DNA of 64,000 nt from Microcella sp. (lineage in GTDB: Bacteria > Actinomycetota > Actinomycetes > Actinomycetales > Microbacteriaceae), in assembly GCF_019739195.1 (NCBI RefSeq), contig NZ_JAHHDS010000003.1:1984001-2048000 (forward strand), in the 5' to 3' direction. The notes under the pieces were generated by a model, which saw only the letters and a program-made list of their open reading frames with translations, made no database searches and had not been told where the DNA came from. A program made the translations under genes and the position numbers. Positions 58,334-64,000 of this stretch are shown here, one piece after another. Within the stretch, counting starts at the first letter, position 1, and each line of letters opens with the position of its first letter.

Positions 58334-59239
58334 ATGAGACCGGGGGGCCTCACGATGCTGCGCACGACCACTACTCTGACGACGCTTGCCGCCGCGCTGC
58401 TCGTCGCCGCGACCGTGTCGACCGGTGCGCTCGCGGCCGGCGGCGGAGTCGACCCGGCGGGGTCGACGAGCGCGCTTGCGCACGAAGCCCCGTCGGCACC
58501 GGCCCCGCTGGAGCCGCAGCAGACGACCGAATCGATCGACGGACCGACTCCGCAAGCCACGCACCTCGTGCCGACGGCGGAGGCGACCCCAGCCTCAGAA
58601 ACCGAGCGATCGGCCGTGTCGACGGCGGTGACCGAGTCCACGACGACCACCACGGCCGCGCGGCCGCAGCCGACGACCCCCACGGCGCCGCTGGCAGCGC
58701 AGCCGGCACCGTTCGGCTCGGCGAGCCCGGCGCCGAGCACTCCCGCCTGCGCGACCGCGATCACGGGCACGACGCCGGGTGCGCCGAGCCGCACGTCGCC
58801 GTTGGGGGTGGCGGGTACGACCAGTGCAGACCTGCAGCTCTTCGCCGTCACCTACAACGCGATTCGCGTCGCGAACTGCCTGGCGCCCGTGCCCTTCGCG
58901 AACATCCGTTACGACAGCTGCATGGAAGACCGCCTGTTCTGGATGGCCGAAGACCCGAGCCCTGACCCGATGAGCGCGTGGGGCCACATCGGTTCGCAGC
59001 GTTCTGACGGGCTGCCGAGTGTCGGGTGCGACGGCAACCTCGCCGGCGGCCTCAGCAACGACGGCGCGATCGTGGCGCAGAAGTGGTGGGACTCGACGGG
59101 CCACCGCACGTCGCTCTACAAGCCGACCTTCGCCGGCAGCACCGCCCGCGTCTGCATCATGTTCGCAATGACGCACGGCGGCGTGCCCGACGAGCCGTAC
59201 TCGTTCACACGCAGCGCCGCACGCTGGGTCGACTGCTGA
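58334..59239 (+). CDS. Secreted CAP/SCP-domain protein, tandem copy 2
   Basis: 301 aa; ATG 58334 follows GGGGGGAGCT, and an inner ATG at 58355 is also possible. Signal peptide LTTLAAALLVAATVSTGALA, a low-complexity Pro/Thr/Ser/Ala linker to about residue 150, then a CAP domain nearly identical to copy 1 (YNAIRVANCLAPVPFANIRY, SAWGHIGSQRSDGLPSVGCD, AQKWWDSTGHRTSLYKPTF). The CAP parts are highly similar even at DNA level, while the linkers have diverged, showing a tandem duplication with conserved domain and free linker. Confidence 0.85.
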   Translation: MRPGGLTMLRTTTTLTTLAAALLVAATVSTGALAAGGGVDPAGSTSALAHEAPSAPAPLEPQQTTESIDGPTPQATHLVPTAEATPASETERSAVSTAVTESTTTTTAARPQPTTPTAPLAAQPAPFGSASPAPSTPACATAITGTTPGAPSRTSPLGVAGTTSADLQLFAVTYNAIRVANCLAPVPFANIRYDSCMEDRLFWMAEDPSPDPMSAWGHIGSQRSDGLPSVGCDGNLAGGLSNDGAIVAQKWWDSTGHRTSLYKPTFAGSTARVCIMFAMTHGGVPDEPYSFTRSAARWVDC

Positions 59240-59299
59240 CCCGCGCTGGCTAGGCTGGCTCGCGCGGGCGCCAGGTCGGCGGCCGCAGAGAGGCCGACC

Positions 59300-60277
59300 G
59301 TGGAGTCGACACTGCGCTGGGGAATCCTGGCGACCGGGCACATCGCACGCACCTTCGCCGGCGACCTGCGCGATGCGGGCATCACCATGGCCGCGGTCGG
59401 GTCGCGTGCGCCCGGAGCGGCCGAGGCGTTCGCGGCCGAGTTCGGCATCCCGACCGCGCATGGCAGCTATGAGCAGCTCGTCGCCGACCCCAACGTCGAT
59501 GTCATTTACGTCGCCACCCCGCACCCGATGCACCTGTCGAGCGCGCTACTCGCGATCGAGGCGGGCAAACACGTGCTCGTCGAGAAGCCCTTCACGATCT
59601 CGCAGCCTCAGGCGCGCACCATCGCCGACCGGGCCGCCGCACACGGCGTCGTGGCGATGGAGGCGATGTGGACTCGCTACCTGCCGCACATGGTGCGCCT
59701 GCGAGAACTGATCGCCGACGGCGCGATCGGGGATGTTCGCACGGTGATCGCGGACCACACCCAGTCTCTGCCCACCGACCCCACCCATCGGCTGCAGAAC
59801 CCTGCGCTCGGCGGGGGCGCGCTGCTCGACCTCGGCATCTACCCGGTTTCGTTCGCGGTCGACGTGCTCGGCCTGCCGACGGAGGTTCAGGCGCACGCGA
59901 CCATGACGCCGACCGGCGTCGATCGGCAGACGGCCATGGTGTTCGTGCACGAGGGCGGTCGGCAGTCGGTGCTGCACTGCGCACTCGACACCGCGGGGTC
60001 GAACCGGGCCGTGGTGCTCGGCACGACCGGGGCGATCGAGATCGACCGGGTCTGGTACACGCCCACCTCCTTCACGCTCTACGACCGTGACTGGAACCCG
60101 GTCGAGCGGTTCGACCAGCCTGTCGCGACACGCGGCATGCACTTTCAGGCACTCGAGCTCGAGCGGCGCGTGCGCGGCGGCGAGCCCTCGAGTCTGCCGA
60201 TCGACGAGACGGTTGCGATCATGGGCGTGCTCGACGAGGTGCGACGGCTCATCGGTCTGGAGTATCCGCAGCAGTAG
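59300..60277 (+). CDS. Gfo/Idh/MocA-family oxidoreductase
   Basis: 325 aa, GTG start behind AGAGAGG. The N-terminal Rossmann domain has RWGILATGHIARTFAGDL and the family hallmark GKHVLVEKPFTIS with Lys of the EKP motif. The second domain carries GGGALLDLGIYPVSFAVDVLG, where the conserved Asp and Tyr/His region shapes the active site. Members oxidise or reduce sugar-like substrates (inositol, glucose-fructose, trans-dihydrodiol). It stands alone; the substrate is unknown. Confidence 0.88.
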   Translation: MESTLRWGILATGHIARTFAGDLRDAGITMAAVGSRAPGAAEAFAAEFGIPTAHGSYEQLVADPNVDVIYVATPHPMHLSSALLAIEAGKHVLVEKPFTISQPQARTIADRAAAHGVVAMEAMWTRYLPHMVRLRELIADGAIGDVRTVIADHTQSLPTDPTHRLQNPALGGGALLDLGIYPVSFAVDVLGLPTEVQAHATMTPTGVDRQTAMVFVHEGGRQSVLHCALDTAGSNRAVVLGTTGAIEIDRVWYTPTSFTLYDRDWNPVERFDQPVATRGMHFQALELERRVRGGEPSSLPIDETVAIMGVLDEVRRLIGLEYPQQ

Positions 60278-60318
60278 CGCCCGGGTGCGTCTCGGTCTTG
60301 GCTCGGTATCATGTGCGA

Positions 60319-62013
60319 ATGACTGAGCCCGAGCAGCCCCTCAGCCGACGCGCGGCGCGCGAGGCCGAAGCGGCGTCGCGACGGCGAGGCGGCAAGAGCG
60401 AGCGATCGGCGGCTTCGCCGGCCGAGCCGCCGACCGAGCCGCCGACCGAGTTGCTCAGTTCTGCCGATGCGCCCACTACGGCGCTGGGTGCCGCCGCGCC
60501 GACGGTGGCGCTCAACGCGCCCGCTGCGCCCACCGAGGTTCTGAGTGCGTCGGACACCGCCGGCGAGCACACCGATGATGCGAAACCTGCCACGGGCATC
60601 GGAGCGTTTGTGCGCAAGCACCCCCGTGCCGTTCTGACGACCGCTCTCTCTGTCGCCTTCCTGCTGCTCGGTTCTGGTGCGGTGTTCGCGGGTATCGCTG
60701 TGGGCTCTGCGCAGGCCGCTCCCGTGCCGGTGCCGACCGTGACCGAAACGCCCGAACCCGACCCGCGCCCACTGCCGGGCACGATCGCTGACCCGAGCCG
60801 TCTGCGCACGTGCTCAGTGCAGTCGATCGCGGCCGACGCGCGACTCGTCGAGTTCTTCGGCTCGGTCGTCAACGCGACGACCGGTGAAGTGCTGTGGGAT
60901 CGCAGGGCAGACAGTCCGCAGCGCACCGGCAGCGTGCTCAAGGTGATCACGGCGGCGGCGGCGCTCGCCGCACTGGGCCCTGATCACCGCATGACGACGC
61001 GCGTCGTCTCGGGCTCAACTCCGGGCACCGTCGTGCTCGTGGGGGGCGGCGACGCCACACTGAGCCGTGTGCCCGCGGGGCAGGAGAGCATCTACCGAGG
61101 TGCCCCAAAGCTCGCCGACCTGGCGGCGCAGACCGTGGCCGCGTACGCCGCGGCGAACCCGGAAGCCCCAGAGATCACGAATCTCGTGCTCGATTCGACG
61201 TTCTGGAACCCGGCTGACAATTGGCACTCGACGTGGAACCGCGATCGCATCTCCGCGGGGTACCAGGCTCCTGCCACGGCGCTCATGGTCGATGGCGACC
61301 GCAACGATCCGCGAGCGCAGACCAGTGCTCGATCGTCTGATCCCATCGCGCGAGCGGGCCAGTGGTTCGCCGCGGCGCTCGCCGACGCCGGTAACCCCGG
61401 CGGCACCCCGTCGATCAGCACGGGGGCGGCCGTCGGCGGCACCCTGCTCGGTCAAGTGCAGTCGCAGCCCGTGAGCACGCTCATCGGGCAGATGCTGCCC
61501 AACAGCGACAACACACTGGGTGAGATGCTCGCGCGCGCCGTCTCGAAAGAGATCGGCCTTGACGGCTCGACTGCGTCGCTCACGCAGGCCATCACGGGCG
61601 CACTAAACACCTACGGTGTTCCGACCGATGGCCTCATCATCAAAGACGGCTCAGGGCTCGCGACCGACAACGCGGTGCCCGCGCGCTACATGGCTCAGCT
61701 GTTCGCCGTCATCAACGCGCGCGGCAACAATCTCGGCATCATCATGGATGCTCTTCCGGTCGCCGGGCAGAGCGGCACGCTCGCCAGCCGCTTCACCGGC
61801 TCGAATGCGGTCGCCCGCGGCAACGTGACCGCGAAGACCGGCTGGCTGCGGTCGGCCTACTCGCTCTCGGGAGTGATCAGGGCCGCTGACGGCACGGCGC
61901 TCACCTTTGCGTTCTACTCGGTGCGCGACGGTATTCCCGAGTCGGCGAAAGCCGCACAAGACACGCTCGCCGCGGCAATCTTCACCTGCGGCGACAACCT
62001 CTCGAACAACTGA
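60319..62013 (+). CDS. dacB: D-alanyl-D-alanine carboxypeptidase/endopeptidase (PBP4, peptidase S13)
   Basis: 564 aa from ATG 60319. The cytosolic N-terminus (residues about 1-105) is low complexity, rich in Ala/Pro/Glu/Thr with a repeated EPPTEPPTE. One membrane helix (AVLTTALSVAFLLLGSGAVFAGIAV) follows. The catalytic domain has SxxK in GSVLKVITAAAAL, SxN in LPNSDNTLGEML and KTG in TAKTGWLRSAYSLSG, the three penicillin-binding motifs. It trims peptidoglycan stem peptides outside the cell. A single membrane anchor replaces the cleavable signal of Gram-negative PBP4. The nicotinamidase-like gene starts 23 bp downstream. Confidence 0.9.
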   Translation: MTEPEQPLSRRAAREAEAASRRRGGKSERSAASPAEPPTEPPTELLSSADAPTTALGAAAPTVALNAPAAPTEVLSASDTAGEHTDDAKPATGIGAFVRKHPRAVLTTALSVAFLLLGSGAVFAGIAVGSAQAAPVPVPTVTETPEPDPRPLPGTIADPSRLRTCSVQSIAADARLVEFFGSVVNATTGEVLWDRRADSPQRTGSVLKVITAAAALAALGPDHRMTTRVVSGSTPGTVVLVGGGDATLSRVPAGQESIYRGAPKLADLAAQTVAAYAAANPEAPEITNLVLDSTFWNPADNWHSTWNRDRISAGYQAPATALMVDGDRNDPRAQTSARSSDPIARAGQWFAAALADAGNPGGTPSISTGAAVGGTLLGQVQSQPVSTLIGQMLPNSDNTLGEMLARAVSKEIGLDGSTASLTQAITGALNTYGVPTDGLIIKDGSGLATDNAVPARYMAQLFAVINARGNNLGIIMDALPVAGQSGTLASRFTGSNAVARGNVTAKTGWLRSAYSLSGVIRAADGTALTFAFYSVRDGIPESAKAAQDTLAAAIFTCGDNLSNN

Positions 62014-62036
62014 CCCCGCTCGGCAACGGAGGCGAC

Positions 62037-62621
62037 ATGGCTCGCGCGCTCTTCATCATCGACGTGCAAAACGACTTCACGGAGGGTGGTGCACTCGGCG
62101 TGGAGGGGGGCGCCGCCGTGGCCTCGGCGATCACAGAGCACGTGCGCGAGCATCCCGAAGACTACGACGTCGTGATCGCGTCACGCGACTGGCACGACCC
62201 CGACAACGACAACGGCGGTCACTTCGCCCTCGAAGGCGACCCCGACTTCGTGGCGACGTGGCCGCAGCACTGCATGGCGGGCACCGACGGGGCCGAGTAT
62301 CACCCGTCGATCGATACCGGACTCATCGATATCCACGTGCGCAAGGGTCAAGGTGTTCCGGCGTACTCGATCTTCGAGGGCACCACCGACGACGGGCGCG
62401 GCATCGTGACGGCACTCGACGAGCTCGGCGTGACCGAAGTTGACGTCGTCGGCATCGCGACCGACTACTGCGTGCGCGCCTCGGCTCTCGATGCTCTCGC
62501 TGCGGGTCGGCGGGTGCGCGTGCTCAGCGACCTTGTCGCGGGGGTCGCCCCCGAGTCGAGCGAGGCGGCGCTGCGCGAACTCGCCGCCGCCGGTGCGACG
62601 GTCGAGCCTGCCACCGCCTGA
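62037..62621 (+). CDS. pncA: Nicotinamidase/isochorismatase-family hydrolase
   Basis: 194 aa, ATG behind GGAGG. The cysteine-hydrolase triad is visible: Asp in FIIDVQNDFTEGGAL, Lys in IHVRKGQGVPAYS and Cys in GIATDYCVRASALDA. The metal-binding block ASRDWHDPDN and QHCMAGTDGAEYHP match pyrazinamidase/nicotinamidase PncA, so nicotinamide-to-nicotinate conversion in NAD salvage is the best guess; other isochorismatase-like amidases cannot be excluded. It is convergent with the ABC exporter gene 10 bp away. Confidence 0.85.
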   Translation: MARALFIIDVQNDFTEGGALGVEGGAAVASAITEHVREHPEDYDVVIASRDWHDPDNDNGGHFALEGDPDFVATWPQHCMAGTDGAEYHPSIDTGLIDIHVRKGQGVPAYSIFEGTTDDGRGIVTALDELGVTEVDVVGIATDYCVRASALDALAAGRRVRVLSDLVAGVAPESSEAALRELAAAGATVEPATA

Positions 62622-62631
62622 GCTGCCCGTC

Positions 62632-64000
62632 TCAGACGAGCAGCTGGTGCTTCGCGAGGTCGCGATAGAGCGGCACGTCGCGCACGAGCTCACTGTGCGT
62701 GCCGACGCCGACGACCTGCCCGTGGTCGAGCACGACGATCTGATCGCTGTCGACGACGGTCGAGAGCCGGTGAGCGATGACGATGAGGGTTCGGTCTTCG
62801 GCGACGGCGTCGATCGCCTCACGCATGCGCTGCTCGTTGACGCCGTCGAGCGATGACGTCGACTCGTCGAGCAGCAGAATGGGCGGTGCGGCGAGCAGCG
62901 CTCGGGCGATCGCGAGGCGCTGGCGCTCGCCGCCCGAGAGCATCACGCCGTCTTCGCCGACCTGGGCGTCGAGCCCGCGCTCGTCGCGGTCGAGCACCTC
63001 GCCGAGGTTGACGCTGCGCAGCACGGCCGCGCACTGCTCGTCGGTCGCGCCGGGCGTGCCGAGCAGCAGGTTGTCGCGCAGCGTGCCGGCGAGCACGGGA
63101 GCATCTTGCTCGACGTAGCCGATCTGGCCGCGCAGCGCGTCGCGCTCGAGCGCTCTGATGTCGGTGCCGCCCATGCGGATCACGCCCTCGGTCGGGTCGT
63201 AGAACCGCTCGATGAGCGAGAGCACCGTGCTCTTGCCGGCGCCGCTCGGCCCGACGAGCGCGGTGCGCGAGCCCACCGGCACGCTGAACGTCACGCCGCG
63301 AAGCACAGTCTTGTCGCGCACCTCGTCGCCCACGACCTCGGCCACGAGCTTCTCGGCCTCGGTGCGGTGCGCCGACTCGGGGTAGCTGAAGTGCACGTTC
63401 TCGAAGGTGATCGCCGCCGCGTCGACGGTCGCGGCCGCGGGCACGACGGTGGCATCGCCCTCGGTCTCGCTCGGCAGCGCGATGATCTCTTGAATGCGAC
63501 CGAGCGCGCCGAGAGCCGCATTGACGCTCGTGATGGCGCCGAACGCCTGCCCGAGCGGGCCGATGAGCAGGAACAGAAACAGGATGAACGCCACGAGATC
63601 GGCGACCCCGATGGCCCCGGAAGCGACTCGGAAGCCGCCGACCCCGAGCACGACCAAGAACGACACCTGCAGGGCGATCGATGAGATCGGCACGACGAGG
63701 GCTGAGATCTTCGCGACCTTGATGCCCTGCTCCCACGCGCCGACGGCGTTCTGCTCGACGATGGCGATCTCGCGCTCGGTCGCCGTGGCCGCGCGCACGG
63801 TGCGCACCGACGAGATCGATCGCTCGACGGCCGCGGCGAGGTCGCCGACCTTCTCCTGCGCCTTGCGACTGGCGATGCGGATGCGCTGCGACAGCACCAC
63901 GACCGTGACCACCGACACGGCGATGACGAGCACGGTCAAGCCGAGCAAGGTCGGGTCGATGATGATCATGGCGATGAGCGCGCCGATGAACGTGAGGCTG
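62632..64000 (-). CDS. ABC exporter, fused membrane and ATPase domains, 5' end outside the window
   Basis: The open frame reaches the window edge, so the N-terminal membrane helices are missing here. The visible part has the end of the ABC_membrane domain (LTVLVIAVSVVTVVVLSQRIRIASRKAQEKVGDL; ADLVAFILFLFLLIGPLG) and a full ATPase domain: Walker A GPSGAGKST, Q-loop YVEQDAPVLAGTLRDN, signature LSGGERQRLAIARALL, Walker B ILLLDESTSSLD and switch His in VIAHRLSTV. The membrane-ATPase order is that of MsbA/MDR-type exporters. Substrate unknown. Confidence 0.88.
   Translation of the reverse strand, partial: SLTFIGALIAMIIIDPTLLGLTVLVIAVSVVTVVVLSQRIRIASRKAQEKVGDLAAAVERSISSVRTVRAATATEREIAIVEQNAVGAWEQGIKVAKISALVVPISSIALQVSFLVVLGVGGFRVASGAIGVADLVAFILFLFLLIGPLGQAFGAITSVNAALGALGRIQEIIALPSETEGDATVVPAAATVDAAAITFENVHFSYPESAHRTEAEKLVAEVVGDEVRDKTVLRGVTFSVPVGSRTALVGPSGAGKSTVLSLIERFYDPTEGVIRMGGTDIRALERDALRGQIGYVEQDAPVLAGTLRDNLLLGTPGATDEQCAAVLRSVNLGEVLDRDERGLDAQVGEDGVMLSGGERQRLAIARALLAAPPILLLDESTSSLDGVNEQRMREAIDAVAEDRTLIVIAHRLSTVVDSDQIVVLDHGQVVGVGTHSELVRDVPLYRDLAKHQLLV

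Overview
The window is a stretch of a high-GC actinobacterial chromosome, most likely from the family Microbacteriaceae. The basis is the dense, strongly GC3-biased coding, GTG/TTG starts, the housekeeping string carD-ispDF-cysS-rlmB, a PhoU/SenX3-RegX3 locus with a Streptomyces-type PHO box, cell-wall-binding-repeat surface proteins, a DUF4032 protein beside an MsiK/UgpC-type ATPase, and a split three-gene pnt operon. Genus-level placement was not attempted.

Layout. 1-14.9 kb is core genome: a partial DUF559 gene, a methyltransferase-like gene, gpmA, phosphate signalling (phoU // senX3-regX3), two large secreted beta-propeller/CWB2 proteins, a lipoprotein, then carD, ispDF, cysS and rlmB. 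14.9-44 kb is an accessory catabolic region. It holds two sets of paralogous parts: two ketopantoate-reductase-like enzymes, two SDRs, two creatinase/M24-fold enzymes, two ribose-type (CUT2) ABC importers and two XRE-cupin regulators. Single-copy parts are a bicupin, a catalytically degenerate SDR, a metal-dependent amidohydrolase, a VOC protein, three medium-chain dehydrogenases, a PRISE-like reductase and a 3-hydroxyisobutyrate-dehydrogenase-like enzyme. An intact IS481-family element (1078 bp, 6-bp target duplication) sits exactly in the shared stop codons of two convergent genes. 44-50.3 kb carries an aldehyde dehydrogenase, a GntR regulator and a VOC gene, divergent from a fused E1 alpha-beta plus E2 of a 2-oxoacid/acetoin-type dehydrogenase. 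50.4-64 kb returns to general functions: pntAA-pntAB-pntB, DUF4032, msiK/ugpC, a DsbA-like protein, tRNA-Thr(TGT) with a duplicated 3' end, two tandem CAP-domain secreted proteins, a Gfo/Idh/MocA oxidoreductase, a D,D-carboxypeptidase, a nicotinamidase-like enzyme and a partial ABC exporter.

How it may work together. The accessory region looks like an uptake-and-degradation system for one or two related small polar compounds. Each CUT2 importer would bring in a substrate; amidohydrolase and M24-fold enzymes would cleave C-N (or similar) bonds; SDR and MDR dehydrogenases would oxidise the products. Regulation is visible in the DNA. A 17-bp dyad GTTCA-N7-TGAAC recurs before at least five genes of the first set, and a related dyad GTGTT-N11-TACAC recurs before three genes of the second set, including its XRE-cupin gene. 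The substrate is not identifiable from sequence alone.
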